From: Oscillospiraceae bacterium
GTDB lineage: Bacteria > Bacillota_A > Clostridia > Oscillospirales > CAG-272
DNA length: 58,977 nucleotides
Assembly (NCBI GenBank): GCA_015063445.1
Contig: SVUD01000006.1
Span: 1-58,977, forward strand
Direction: 5' to 3'
Part shown: one piece after another, positions 23,282-32,843 of the stretch
How the letters are laid out: every line of letters begins with the position of its first letter
How positions within the stretch are numbered: position 1 is the stretch's first letter
Notes under the pieces: model-generated
The model's input: the letters and a program-made list of their open reading frames with translations, nothing else
What the model was told of the DNA's origin: nothing
Databases searched by the model: none
Position numbers and translations under genes: made by a program

Positions 23282-23382
23282 CTCTCAGATTTGAGAGGAG
23301 CGCTTTGAAATCCTTATTTCAAGCATTGGCGGAGCATATAAGAGCTCTTGCCGAGGGGCGTGGCAGCAGTCAAGCTCCACGC
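23282..23382. other. Palindrome cluster in the usual gmk slot
   Basis: CTCTCA/TGAGAG (23282-23297), GCTT-GAAAT/ATTTC-AAGC (23302-23324), GAGC/GCTC (23332-23347) and GCGTGG/CCACGC (23358-23382, followed by AAAAAC). No coding potential; it lies between remA and rpoZ. Confidence 0.65.
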
Positions 23383-23417
23383 AAAAACAGAATAAAATTT
23401 AAATGGAGATATAAGAA

Positions 23418-23690
23418 ATGATTTACCCCACAATTGATGAACTTACACATGGAGATTTCAACCGTTATGAGCTTGTTATCGGCGTTGCGAAGTGCGCGAG
23501 AATCGTTACCGACGAGTACGTTGCTATGAGAGCAAAGGCTCAGAAAATGATCGATAACAGAGAAACCGAGAAATCCCTCGCGTCTCTCATTGACCCCGAG
23601 TACAAGGATCAGAAGGCTGTTAAAATAGCTATATCAAAGCTCACCAGCGGAAGATTTGAGATGGTACATCCCGCAGAGGACGCTGAATAA
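23418..23690 (+). CDS. rpoZ: RNA polymerase omega subunit
   Basis: 90 residues. Omega pattern NRYELVIGVAKCARIVTDE (about 15-33), then KAVKIAISKLTSGRFEM at the C-terminus. Stabilises the beta-prime subunit. AATGGAG ribosome site. The position between remA and priA is the usual clostridial one apart from the missing gmk and coaBC. Confidence 0.93.
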   Translation: MIYPTIDELTHGDFNRYELVIGVAKCARIVTDEYVAMRAKAQKMIDNRETEKSLASLIDPEYKDQKAVKIAISKLTSGRFEMVHPAEDAE

Positions 23691-23717
23691 AAATAAGAAT
23701 ATTGAAGGAAATACGGA

Positions 23718-25967
23718 ATGTTTTGCGAGGTTTACCTGTTAGACGTGCCGTATCATTTGGACCGTCCGTTTGATTACGAATGTAACGATAACGTTTCGGT
23801 CGGAGCTGTTGTAAAGGTTCCCTTCGGTAAGATAGACAAATTGCGCTACGGGGTAGTTGTGAAAATCAAGGATACCGTAAGCGCTGAAAAAACCAAGCCC
23901 GTGCATTCGACACTCGATGGGCGTCTACGCCTGACCGAAGAAATGTGCGGGCTATGTCTGTTTTTAAAGGAGCATACTCTTTGTACCTTCGGAGAAGCCG
24001 CGAGGTGTATACTTCCCCCGGGCGCTCTTTCCGAAAAGCTCAATGAAAGCTTCCGCCGTGAGATAAGCCTTGCCGTCGAAAAGGAAGAGGCGGCGAGGGT
24101 ATTGACCCTTACGGGCAGAAGCGGTATCAGGAGCGAGGGGCAGAGAGAAATTTTAAAAACTCTTATACGCATCGGCTCTATGGACTATGAGCTTATGCGA
24201 GAGCTTCCGGGTGTCAGCAGCGCCAATATCTCGGCTCTTCGAGACAAGGGACTGATAAAGATAACCGAAAGCGAAAATATAAGAAACCCTTACGCATCGT
24301 ATGCCGCCGAGCAGGTTGCGGAGCCTATAGTTTTAAGCTCTGCTCAGAATAAGGCGTACGATACGGTTATGGAGCTTTACCGCGACGAAAAGGCTCGTTG
24401 CGCCCTTTTGCACGGAATTACGGGCTCGGGAAAGACGAAAATAATTTTAAAAACCATTGATAAGTGTATTGAGGACGGGAAAAGCGTCATAATGATGGTT
24501 CCCGAAATATCGCTCACGCCTCAGACCGTCGGCATATTTTGCAAAAGATACGGCGAACGTGTCGCTGTCATTCATTCCTCACTCTCTCAGGGCGAAAGAA
24601 TGGATGCGTGGAAGAGGATAAAAAGAGGTGACGTTGACCTCGTTATAGGAACACGCTCTGCGGTTTTTGCCCCTCTTTCCAATATAGGAATGATAGTAAT
24701 AGACGAGGAGCACGAGCATACCTATAAATCCGAGAGCGACCCAAAATACCATGCCCGTGAGGTTGCTTCGTATATATGCGGAAGAAATAACGCTCTGCTT
24801 CTGCTCTCGTCGGCAACGCCTTCTCTCGAGAGCTATTACAAGGCAACAAAGGGTATCTATACACTCGTACCGCTTAAGGAAAGATTCGGAGGGGTAAGAC
24901 TTCCCGATGCCGTTATAGTTGATATGAGAGAGGAGCTTAGGCTCGGTAATACCACGCCTCTTAGCGAAAGACTTGTTAAATCCTTAGTCGGAGTATCCGA
25001 GAGGGACGAGCAGGCTATTCTGTTTCTCAACAGACGTGGCTATAACAGTCAGGTCAGCTGTAAATCCTGCGGTGACGTTATAAGCTGTCCGAGATGCTCG
25101 GTATCTCTTACGTACCATACGGGAAGAGGTGGCGGAAAAATGCTCTGTCACCTCTGCGGATATACTTCTCCCGTTGCGCGCACGTGTGAGAGCTGCGGCT
25201 CGGATAATCTATCGTTTCTCGGCTACGGAACGCAGAAGGTCGAGTCGGAGCTTTCAAAATATCTTCCCGATATGCCGGTTATGAGAATGGACGCCGATAC
25301 TACCTCGGGAAAGCTTGCTTACGACAGAATGCTCGAGGACTTCCGCGGCGGTAAGGCGGATATTCTTCTTGGCACTCAGATGGTAGCTAAGGGGCACGAC
25401 TTCCCGAGAGTTACTCTCGTAGGTGTCGTTTTAGCCGATACCTCGCTTTTCGTCAGCGATTTCAGAGCGTCGGAAAAGACGTTCTCACTTTTAACGCAGG
25501 TAATCGGACGAGCCGGCAGAAGCAAGGACTCGGGCGTTGCGGTAATACAGACCTATGCGCCGAAAAACGAGATAATAAGACTCGCATGTCTGCAGGATTA
25601 TGAAAAATTCTACGAGGGCGAAATAGAGATAAGACGTGAATTAAAATATCCGCCCTTCTGCGATATAGTTACCCTGACGGTGACCTCTGAGGACGAGGCG
25701 ACCGTTATGAAGGAATCGGCGAGAGTTCACGATATGCTTCTTGACAGGCTCAAAAACGATTCAAGTGTTTCGGATAAGCCCTTTATGGTTTTCGGACCGT
25801 TTGAGGCGGGGGTATATAAAATAAACGAAAAGTACAGAATGAGAATAGTAGTCAAATGCAGACTCGATAAGAGCGCAAGAGAAATGTTTTCATTCATTTT
25901 ATCCGAGATAGGAAAAAGCTCGAGAAACAGTACTGTCTCGATAGATTTTAATCCCATGACCGTATAA
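23718..25967 (+). CDS. priA: Primosomal helicase PriA
   Basis: 749 residues, typical. N-terminal DNA-binding domain (about 1-110); helicase Walker A GITGSGKT (about 232-239); DEEH box VIDEEHEHTYK (about 327); zinc module with CKSCG, CPRCS, CHLCG and CESCG (about 450-505); helicase motif VI QVIGRAGR (about 595). It reloads the replicative helicase at stalled forks. Start ATG lies 11 bp after GAAGGAAA. Confidence 0.96.
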   Translation: MFCEVYLLDVPYHLDRPFDYECNDNVSVGAVVKVPFGKIDKLRYGVVVKIKDTVSAEKTKPVHSTLDGRLRLTEEMCGLCLFLKEHTLCTFGEAARCILPPGALSEKLNESFRREISLAVEKEEAARVLTLTGRSGIRSEGQREILKTLIRIGSMDYELMRELPGVSSANISALRDKGLIKITESENIRNPYASYAAEQVAEPIVLSSAQNKAYDTVMELYRDEKARCALLHGITGSGKTKIILKTIDKCIEDGKSVIMMVPEISLTPQTVGIFCKRYGERVAVIHSSLSQGERMDAWKRIKRGDVDLVIGTRSAVFAPLSNIGMIVIDEEHEHTYKSESDPKYHAREVASYICGRNNALLLLSSATPSLESYYKATKGIYTLVPLKERFGGVRLPDAVIVDMREELRLGNTTPLSERLVKSLVGVSERDEQAILFLNRRGYNSQVSCKSCGDVISCPRCSVSLTYHTGRGGGKMLCHLCGYTSPVARTCESCGSDNLSFLGYGTQKVESELSKYLPDMPVMRMDADTTSGKLAYDRMLEDFRGGKADILLGTQMVAKGHDFPRVTLVGVVLADTSLFVSDFRASEKTFSLLTQVIGRAGRSKDSGVAVIQTYAPKNEIIRLACLQDYEKFYEGEIEIRRELKYPPFCDIVTLTVTSEDEATVMKESARVHDMLLDRLKNDSSVSDKPFMVFGPFEAGVYKINEKYRMRIVVKCRLDKSAREMFSFILSEIGKSSRNSTVSIDFNPMTV

Positions 25968-26005
25968 ATGTAAATCAAAGTGTTCGTTTTTGGAGGAAAA
26001 ACAAA

Positions 26006-26464
26006 ATGGCAAAGCTTAATATAGTTAAATTTGGTGACGAAACCTTAAGAAAGGTTTGCCGACCCGTTGATGAAATAACCCCTAAGATAGTAAGGCTTCT
26101 TGATGATATGATAGATACGATGAGAGCCGCGAACGGCTGCGGACTTGCCGCTCCTCAGGTTGGAATTTTAAGAAGGATTGCCGTAATAGAGGTTGAGGAA
26201 GGAAAGGTTTACGAGCTCATAAACCCCAAGATAATCGCATATTCGGGCGAGCAGAAGGAGGTAGAGGGCTGCCTCTCCAATCCCGGCAGATGGGGAATTA
26301 CAAAGCGTCCTATGGCGGTCACTGTCAGAGCTATGAACAGACACGGTGAAACCTACGACCTTACGGGTAAGGAGCTTCTCGCAAGAGCTATATGTCACGA
26401 ATGCGACCACCTCGACGGAAAGCTTTATACCGATATTCAAATTGAAGAGGTAAAGCCCGACTAA
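26006..26464 (+). CDS. def: Peptide deformylase
   Basis: 152 residues. Motifs 1-3 are present: GCGLAAPQVG (about 43-52), EGCLSNPG (about 88-95, metal Cys) and CHECDHLDGKL (about 131-141, HExxH with two metal His). It removes the formyl group from nascent proteins, and is paired with fmt, 45 bp downstream. Ribosome site TTGGAGGAA. Confidence 0.95.
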   Translation: MAKLNIVKFGDETLRKVCRPVDEITPKIVRLLDDMIDTMRAANGCGLAAPQVGILRRIAVIEVEEGKVYELINPKIIAYSGEQKEVEGCLSNPGRWGITKRPMAVTVRAMNRHGETYDLTGKELLARAICHECDHLDGKLYTDIQIEEVKPD

Positions 26465-26509
26465 TACAGATTGCGGCAAAAAACGACAAAGTTATCATTG
26501 AGGTAAAAT

Positions 26510-27442
26510 ATGAAAATAATGTTTATGGGTACGCCCGAAATATCGGCTATCGCCTTGAAAAAGCTTATAGAGGACGGGCACGATATTAAAGCGGTGGTTA
26601 CCAGAGAGGATAAGCCGAGAGGCAGAGGAAACGTAATGACGCCAACTCCCACAAAGGTAGTGGCGCTTGAAAATTCAATACCCGTATACGAGCCTAAAAC
26701 ACTTAAGGATGAGGCGTTTGCCGATGTGCTGAAAGCGGTTTCGCCCGAGCTTATAGTGGTAGTTGCTTTCGGTAAAATACTGCCTTCGAGCGTTCTTGAG
26801 TATCCCAAATACGGCTGTATCAATCTTCACGTGTCGCTTTTGCCGAAGTACAGAGGCGCGGCGCCTATGCAAAGAGCTATTATGAACGGAGAGAGCGAAA
26901 CCGGTGTTACCGTTATGCATATGAACGAGGGACTTGACACGGGTGATATTATTTCCGTCGAGAAATTCCCGATAGGTCCCGAGGATAATTTCGAGGATAT
27001 ACACGATAAATCCGCTCTCGTCGGCGGTGAGCTTCTCTCGAAAACCATAAAAGACATTGAAAATGGCACGGCTCAGCGTATAAAGCAAAATGATGCCGAG
27101 GCAACATATGCCGCAAAAATAGAAAAAAGCGACGCTAAAATAGATTTCACAAAATCCGCAAAGGAGCTTGATTTCATCATAAGAGGAGTTACCCCTATTC
27201 CCGGCGCTTTTGCATATCTTAACGGCAAGATGCTTAAAATAGTAAAGGCGGCACCCATAAAGAAATGCGGTAAGGCGGGCGAGGTAACAGATGTCAACGG
27301 AGTCGGTCAGGGCTCGTTTACCGTTACCTGCGGCGAGGGCGCGCTTCTTGTCAGCTCGGTAATTCCCGAGGGTAAGGGAAAAATGAGCGCGGGAGACTTT
27401 ATCCGCGGCAGAAAAATCAAAGAGGGAGATATTTTGGAGTGA
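26510..27442 (+). CDS. fmt: Methionyl-tRNA formyltransferase
   Basis: 310 residues. Catalytic region INLHVSLLPKYRGAAP (about 104-119, His and the SLLP motif) and the 10-formyl-THF hydrolase fold, followed by an OB-like C-terminal domain (about 205-305). Formylates Met-tRNA for initiation. Its stop overlaps the GTG start of the next gene by 4 bp. Confidence 0.95.
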   Translation: MKIMFMGTPEISAIALKKLIEDGHDIKAVVTREDKPRGRGNVMTPTPTKVVALENSIPVYEPKTLKDEAFADVLKAVSPELIVVVAFGKILPSSVLEYPKYGCINLHVSLLPKYRGAAPMQRAIMNGESETGVTVMHMNEGLDTGDIISVEKFPIGPEDNFEDIHDKSALVGGELLSKTIKDIENGTAQRIKQNDAEATYAAKIEKSDAKIDFTKSAKELDFIIRGVTPIPGAFAYLNGKMLKIVKAAPIKKCGKAGEVTDVNGVGQGSFTVTCGEGALLVSSVIPEGKGKMSAGDFIRGRKIKEGDILE

Positions 27443-28152
27443 TTTTAGAATTTATAATTTATCCGCTTTTCCTTGTTTCGATACTTTTTTCGCTTTATGC
27501 GCAGATGAAGATATCGACAACCTATAGGAAATATTCCACTTATTACACAAGAGCCGGCAGAAATGCTACCGATATTGCGAGAATGATACTTTCTCGCGAG
27601 GGAATATATAACGTCGGTATAGGAAGAGTCAGAGGAAACCTTACGGACCACTTTGACCCGAGAAGCAACACGTTGGCTCTTTCGGATACGACGTATGCCT
27701 CAACCTCCGCCGCGGCAATAGGCGTAGCGGCTCACGAGGCAGGCCATGCGGTTCAGCACGCAGTCGGATATTTTCCCATTAAATTACGCTCGAAGCTTGT
27801 ACCCGTGACGAATTTTGCGTCAAAGCTTTCCTGGGTATTTATTATGCTCGGAATACTTATGACAGCTGTTGCTTACGGCTTCGAATACGGATATTATGTC
27901 CTTCTTTTCGGTATTGGACTTTTTGCGGTTACAACCCTTTTCCAGCTTGTCACTCTTCCTTGCGAGTTTAACGCTTCGAGGAGAGCTATGACTGCTTTAA
28001 GGGAATCGGGATACTATTCAAACGATGAGCTCCACGCCGCAAGAGCGGTATTGACCGCTGCCGCGCTTACCTACGTAGCGGCTACATTCGCTTCCATAGT
28101 TCAGCTCATTCGTCTTGTGGTTATATTCGGTAACAGAAACGATAGAAGATAA
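27439..28152 (+). CDS. YugP-type zinc metallopeptidase
   Basis: 237 residues, start GTG in a GTGA overlap with fmt. HEAGHAVQH (about 95-103) is the zinc site. Three to four membrane segments (residues 1-20, about 115-160, about 210-232). The family (DUF2268-like/YugP, COG2738) is regularly found in this cluster between fmt and rsmB; a role in membrane protein turnover is assumed, not shown. Confidence 0.88.
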   Translation: MILEFIIYPLFLVSILFSLYAQMKISTTYRKYSTYYTRAGRNATDIARMILSREGIYNVGIGRVRGNLTDHFDPRSNTLALSDTTYASTSAAAIGVAAHEAGHAVQHAVGYFPIKLRSKLVPVTNFASKLSWVFIMLGILMTAVAYGFEYGYYVLLFGIGLFAVTTLFQLVTLPCEFNASRRAMTALRESGYYSNDELHAARAVLTAAALTYVAATFASIVQLIRLVVIFGNRNDRR

Positions 28153-28198
28153 CCAAAATACTTGAATTGATAGTATATAATCAGTAAAATGTAAACAA

Positions 28199-29512
28199 AT
28201 GAGTACAAATATCAGAAAAATCGCATTTGAGCTTCTGCGCAGCTACGAGGAAGAGGGCAGATACGTAAATCTTCTTCTCTCGTCACCAAAGGCTCGCGGA
28301 CTTACAAAGGAAGAAAAAGCATCTCTTACCGCCCTTCTATATACTGCGGTGGAAAAGAAGATAACCTACGATTACTTCATATCCGCGTTTTCAAAAAGGC
28401 AGATAAGCGAAGTCGATCCATTCGTCAGGGACATAATACGCATAGGGCTTTGCCAGATACTTGATATGAAGAGTATTCCCGATTACGCGGCGGTAAACGA
28501 GAGCGTAAAGCTTGCGCGCCATAAGGGTGAGGCAGGCTTTGTCAACGCAGTTCTGAGGACTGCTATTCGAAATAAAGACTCTCTCCCTTATCCTAAACGT
28601 GAGAAAAACCTCGCAAGATATCTTTCGGTATATTATTCCTTGCCTATCGCTACCGTGAAGCTGTTTATGGAAATCGTAGGAGAAGAGGAATGCGAGGCTC
28701 TTATATCCGCTATGTCAAAGGAAGTTGGAATTTCTGTTACGGTAAACGAGCGGAAAATTTCGAGAGAAGAGCTTATTAAAAAGCTCGAGTCTTTCGGAGC
28801 AAAGAAATCTCCTTATACAGATAACGGAATAGTATTCGAAAAGAGTGTTTCTCCAAAAGAGCTGCCTGGATTTTCCGAGGGCGAGTTCTTCGTTCAGGAC
28901 GAGTCGTCAAGGATTGCGGCAGCGGCTCTTGACGTAAAGCCGGGACAGAACGTAATTGACGTATGCTCAGCGCCGGGAGGTAAGGCGTTTGCGGCGGCAA
29001 TAAAGACGGGAAGGCTGGGACGTGTACAAGCCTTTGATATTCACGAGAGCAAAATCTCTCTTATAAATGACGGAGCGGCGAGGCTCGGACTTGAAAATGT
29101 TTCATTGGGTGTTCGTGACGCAACCTTGCCCGACGAGAGCATCTTTGAGTCCTTCGATAGAGTCATATGTGACGTGCCTTGCTCCGGACTTGGCGTTTTT
29201 GCAAAAAAGCCCGACCTCAGATATAAGGACGTTGACTCTCTTCGGGATCTTCCGCCGCTTCAGTATGAGATACTTGAGAAAAGCTCCCGTTATCTTAAGC
29301 GCGGCGGAATTATAGTGTATTCGACCTGCACTATAAATCCTATGGAAAATGAATGCGTTACCGATAAATTTATAGCTCTTCACCCCGAGTTTTCTTATGA
29401 GGGAGCGGAAATAGAGGAAATTGATTTTTCGAGCGGGCGCATAACCCTTCTGCCGCATAAAAATGGAACGGACGGATTTTACATAGCAAAATTGAGGAAA
29501 AACAATGACTGA
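28199..29512 (+). CDS. rsmB: 16S rRNA m5C967 methyltransferase
   Basis: 437 residues. N-terminal NusB-like domain (about 1-135), AdoMet motif I VIDVCSAPGGKAFAAA (about 245-260), catalytic motif IV CDVPCSGLG (about 323-331) and motif VI VYSTCTINPMEN (about 374-385); both cysteines needed by RsmB-type enzymes are present. Its end overlaps rlmN by 8 bp. Confidence 0.95.
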   Translation: MSTNIRKIAFELLRSYEEEGRYVNLLLSSPKARGLTKEEKASLTALLYTAVEKKITYDYFISAFSKRQISEVDPFVRDIIRIGLCQILDMKSIPDYAAVNESVKLARHKGEAGFVNAVLRTAIRNKDSLPYPKREKNLARYLSVYYSLPIATVKLFMEIVGEEECEALISAMSKEVGISVTVNERKISREELIKKLESFGAKKSPYTDNGIVFEKSVSPKELPGFSEGEFFVQDESSRIAAAALDVKPGQNVIDVCSAPGGKAFAAAIKTGRLGRVQAFDIHESKISLINDGAARLGLENVSLGVRDATLPDESIFESFDRVICDVPCSGLGVFAKKPDLRYKDVDSLRDLPPLQYEILEKSSRYLKRGGIIVYSTCTINPMENECVTDKFIALHPEFSYEGAEIEEIDFSSGRITLLPHKNGTDGFYIAKLRKNND

Positions 29513-30566
29513 AAAAATTGATATAGCATCAATGACCAAGGCCGAGCTTTGCGAGTATTTCAAAGCTATAGGCGAGCCGAAGTTCAGAGCCGAGCAGGTC
29601 TTTGCCTGGATAAGTAAGGGAGCCTCTATAGATGAAATGACCAATCTTTCAAAGGCTCTTCGCGAAAAGCTTGCCGAGTCGTGTCTTGATACGCTGCCTC
29701 GGATAGAGGAAAAGCTCGTATCGAAGATTGACGGAACTGTAAAATATCTATTCAAGCTCTACGACGGCTCTTGTATCGAAAGCGTTTTAATGAAATATAA
29801 CCACGGTAACACTATCTGTATATCGAGTCAGGTTGGCTGTCGTATGGGATGTAAATTCTGCGCGTCAACCATTGGCGGCAGAGTGCGTGACCTTCTTCCT
29901 TCCGAGCTGCTCGGTCAGGTTATAGCGGCGGAAAAGGATAGCGGCGAGCGTATATCCAATATAGTAATGATGGGAATAGGTGAGCCCCTCGATAACTATG
30001 ATAACGTTATAAAGTTTTTGAAGCTTGTAAACGCTGAGGGCGGACTTAACATAGGCTACAGACATATATCGCTCTCCACCTGCGGAGTTGTTCCGGGTAT
30101 TTTAAAACTTGCCGAGGAGGATTTTCCCCTCACGCTTTCGATATCGCTTCACGCGTCAAACGATAAAAAGCGTTCCGAAATAATGCCCGTCAATAACAAA
30201 TGGAAGATAGGAGAGCTTCTTTCCGCTTGCGTGAGCTACTACAAAAAATGCGGAAGAAGAATATCCTTTGAGTATACTCTTATAGCGGGTAAAAACGATA
30301 GCGTTGCCGATGCCGAGGAGCTTGGACTGCTCTTAAAGAGCGCGTTTAAGGGAACCGGTGCGCCTATACACGTAAATCTTATACGTGTAAACGAGGTTAA
30401 GGAAACAGGCTTTAAAAAGGGCAGCGCCGAGTCAATAAAGGTATTCTCCGAAAGGCTTTCGTCTTTTGGAATAGTTGCAACTCTCAGGCGTAAGCTCGGA
30501 GCGGATGTAAACGCCGCATGCGGTCAGCTGAGAAGATCGGCAATGCGGAAGAGCTCCGAAGAATAA
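29505..30566 (+). CDS. rlmN: 23S rRNA m2A2503 / tRNA m2A37 methyltransferase
   Basis: 353 residues. Radical SAM cluster motif CRMGCKFC (about 111-118), a methyl-accepting Cys in NAACGQLR near the C-terminus, and an N-terminal helical RNA-binding region. Methylates adenine C2 in rRNA and tRNA by a ping-pong mechanism. The ATG lies inside the rsmB end with GAGGAAAAA as its ribosome site. Confidence 0.95.
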   Translation: MTEKIDIASMTKAELCEYFKAIGEPKFRAEQVFAWISKGASIDEMTNLSKALREKLAESCLDTLPRIEEKLVSKIDGTVKYLFKLYDGSCIESVLMKYNHGNTICISSQVGCRMGCKFCASTIGGRVRDLLPSELLGQVIAAEKDSGERISNIVMMGIGEPLDNYDNVIKFLKLVNAEGGLNIGYRHISLSTCGVVPGILKLAEEDFPLTLSISLHASNDKKRSEIMPVNNKWKIGELLSACVSYYKKCGRRISFEYTLIAGKNDSVADAEELGLLLKSAFKGTGAPIHVNLIRVNEVKETGFKKGSAESIKVFSERLSSFGIVATLRRKLGADVNAACGQLRRSAMRKSSEE

Positions 30567-30601
30567 GAACGATTTCATTCTAACAAAAAAGAGGAATTAC
30601 A

Positions 30602-31543
30602 TTGATAACCGAGAAAAAAGGTAAAGTCATAAAGGGACTCGGCGGACTTTATAACGTCAGAGTCATAGAAAATGACGGAGAAATATGCGTATATACCTGT
30701 CGCGCGAAAGGGGTTCTGCATAAGGACGAGGAGAAGCTTTTTATAGGTGATAACGTTTCGATATCAATAGACGACACCACGCCGGACGGTATAATCATTT
30801 CCGATATTGAGGCGAGAAAAAACTCGTTGATAAGACCTCCGATGGCAAATCTTGACTATCTTTTTATGGTGTTTGCGGCAAAGAAGCCCGCCCCCGTCTT
30901 AGAGGTAGTTGATAAGCTTATCGCAATTGCCGAGCATAACGGAATAAAGCCGGTTGTGGTCGTAACTAAAAAAGACCTTGACGGTGATATAGCAGAGGAG
31001 TATGCCTCAATATATAATAATGTAGGAATCGATACCTTCGTGACCTCATCCGAGAACGGAGAGGGAATAGAGGGGATTTCGGAATACATAAGAGAAAATC
31101 TCAGGGACGGAAAAACCGCTGCCTTCGCGGGAGCGTCGGGCGTCGGTAAATCAACGCTTATGAACGCTATTTTCCCCGAGCTTAATCTTATGACCTCGGA
31201 GATTTCAAGAAAAATAGAGAGAGGAAGACATACTACCCGCCACGTTGAAATATTCGATATAGGCGATGGCGAGAATAAAGGATTCCTTGCGGATACCCCG
31301 GGATTTTCCCTCGTTGATTTTGCGAGATTTGATTTCTTCGACGTAGAGGATTTGCCCCTTACCTTTTCGGATATCAGTAAATATGCCGTCGGCTGCACTT
31401 ATGCCGATTGCGCTCACGTCGGTGAGGGATCGAGTGATTGCGCGGTAGCGAGAGCCGCCGAAAATGGACTTATCGCCCCCACAAGACTCGAGTCATACAG
31501 AAGTATATATAGAATATTAAAGGAAAAGAAAAACAAATTCTAA
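30602..31543 (+). CDS. rsgA: Ribosome small subunit GTPase RsgA
   Basis: 313 residues. Circularly permuted GTPase: OB-fold (about 1-75), TKKD (G4, about 121), GASGVGKST (G1, about 177-185), DTPG (G3, about 228), then a C-terminal zinc site with CTYADCAH and a further Cys. The start is TTG at 30602, chosen because GAGGAA stands 6 bp upstream and no ATG fits. Normally stp and prkC come between rlmN and rsgA; here only 35 bp do. Confidence 0.94.
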   Translation: MITEKKGKVIKGLGGLYNVRVIENDGEICVYTCRAKGVLHKDEEKLFIGDNVSISIDDTTPDGIIISDIEARKNSLIRPPMANLDYLFMVFAAKKPAPVLEVVDKLIAIAEHNGIKPVVVVTKKDLDGDIAEEYASIYNNVGIDTFVTSSENGEGIEGISEYIRENLRDGKTAAFAGASGVGKSTLMNAIFPELNLMTSEISRKIERGRHTTRHVEIFDIGDGENKGFLADTPGFSLVDFARFDFFDVEDLPLTFSDISKYAVGCTYADCAHVGEGSSDCAVARAAENGLIAPTRLESYRSIYRILKEKKNKF

Positions 31544-31548
31544 AAAAG

Positions 31549-31598
31549 AAAACGGTAAAGGCTCTCTTAAGAGGTGAAAATGCTTTGCCGTTTTTCTT
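31549..31598 (+). terminator. Terminator of the nrdR-rsgA cluster
   Basis: AAAACGGTAAAG / CTTTGCCGTTTT (12 pairs with one G-U), then TTCTTTG. Confidence 0.88.
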
Positions 31599-31666
31599 TG
31601 CGTCAGACCTATTTTCACCTTTATGTAAGAATTGCACAAAATTTTCAAAAATTTTTGTAAAACCTA

Positions 31667-31695
31667 TTGACAAACGAAAATTCTTTTGGTATAAT
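31667..31695 (+). promoter_or_regulatory. Promoter of rplJ-rplL
   Basis: Perfect TTGACA (31667-31672), 17-bp spacer, perfect TATAAT (31690-31695). Confidence 0.93.
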
Positions 31696-31699
31696 ACCA

Positions 31700-31845
31700 T
31701 AGGTATCCTAAGACAGCAGGTTCCGGTAAAAGCGAAAGCTATCCTGCCGAGGTGAGCAACAATATTTTAATATGATATTTGGTTGTCCTTTCTCGGCCAT
31801 TGCTGTGCGCATTTGTCGGAAGGGATTTTTTGTTTTAAATTTTAT
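31700..31845 (+). promoter_or_regulatory. Ribosomal protein L10 leader
   Basis: The 5' UTR between promoter and rplJ has the signature of the L10(L12)4-binding leader: GCAGGTTCCGG early on, CCGAGGTGAGCAACAAT, a paired region TTGTCCTTTCTCGGCC, then TTGCTGTGCGCATTTGTCGG. Excess L10-L12 complex binds here and represses translation of rplJL. Confidence 0.88.
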
Positions 31846-31857
31846 GGAGGTAGAATA

Positions 31858-32382
31858 ATGCCAAGCAATAAGATTCTTGAAGAAAAGAAACAAGTCGTAG
31901 AATCACTTGCCGCTAAGCTTCAGACAGCTAAGGCCGGCGTTCTTGTGAAGTACGAAGGCATTAAGGTAGCAGAAGACACAGAGCTCCGTAACGCTCTCCG
32001 TAAGGCAGGCGTTGAGTACACTGTTATGAAGAACACTCTCACCGGCAAGGCTTGCGATATCGCAGGTTACGGTGATATGAAGCAGTACCTTAATGGAATG
32101 ACTGCTATTGCAATCAGCCAGGACGATCCTATCGCTCCCGCAAAGATTATGAAGGAATTCGCAGATAAGATCGATTGCTTCGAAATCAAGGCTGGTTTCG
32201 TAGATGGCGGTATTCTTGATCAGGCGGGCGTTGAATCCCTTGCAGCAACTCCTTCTAAGGAAGTTCTCATTGCAAAGATGATGGGCAGTCTTATGTCCTC
32301 TCTTTACGGATTTGCATACGTTCTTCAGGGCAAGATCGACAAAGAAAACGGCGAAGGCGCCGAGGCTCCCGCAGAAGCTTAA
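31858..32382 (+). CDS. rplJ: 50S ribosomal protein L10
   Basis: 174 residues from ATG 31858, preceded by ATGGAGG; the frame is open upstream through the leader but that part is untranslated. Family features: an N-terminal rRNA-binding helix, VLVKYEGIKVAEDTELRNAL (about 28-47) and a C-terminal helix binding L7/L12 (YGFAYVLQGKID). An Ala/Glu-rich tail ends it. Forms the ribosomal stalk base. Confidence 0.95.
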   Translation: MPSNKILEEKKQVVESLAAKLQTAKAGVLVKYEGIKVAEDTELRNALRKAGVEYTVMKNTLTGKACDIAGYGDMKQYLNGMTAIAISQDDPIAPAKIMKEFADKIDCFEIKAGFVDGGILDQAGVESLAATPSKEVLIAKMMGSLMSSLYGFAYVLQGKIDKENGEGAEAPAEA

Positions 32383-32442
32383 TTTATCTGCAAGTTAATA
32401 ATTATTGATTAAAATTTGTTAAAATATTTGGAGGAAACTAAA

Positions 32443-32817
32443 ATGAATGAAAAGTCTACTCAGATCCTTGAACTTGTAAAGGGTCTTACAATTCTTGAAC
32501 TCGCTGATCTCGTTAAGGCTCTTGAGGAGGAGTTCGGCGTATCCGCAGCTCCCGTAGCAGTAGCAGCAGCTCCCGGTGCTGCAGCAGCAGCTCCCGTTGA
32601 GGAGAAGACCGAGTTTGACGTAGTTCTTAAGTCTGCAGGCGCTAACAAGCTCGCAGTTATTAAGGTTGCTCGTGAGATCACCGGCCTTGGTCTTAAGGAT
32701 GCTAAGGACCTCGTTGAGTCCGCTCCCAAGACCATCAAGGAAGCAGTTTCTAAGGAAGATGCTGACAAGATCGCTGAACAGCTCAAGGCTGCAGGCGCAG
32801 AAGTTGAAATTAAGTAA
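32443..32817 (+). CDS. rplL: 50S ribosomal protein L7/L12
   Basis: 124 residues from ATG 32443 after TTGGAGGAA. N-terminal dimerisation helix ([20 protein letters not shown]), an Ala/Pro hinge (about 38-55), and the C-terminal factor-binding domain ([12 protein letters not shown] to the end). It is the last gene of this unit; rpoB does not follow, which is unusual. Confidence 0.96.
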   Translation: MNEKSTQILELVKGLTILELADLVKALEEEFGVSAAPVAVAAAPGAAAAAPVEEKTEFDVVLKSAGANKLAVIKVAREITGLGLKDAKDLVESAPKTIKEAVSKEDADKIAEQLKAAGAEVEIK

Positions 32818-32843
32818 TTTTCTATCTTCTAAAATAAAAATCG

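Noticed and set aside
31783..31857. 25-residue extension of L10
   Set aside because: It is the L10 leader RNA; ATG 31858 follows a GGAGG site and matches the family start.
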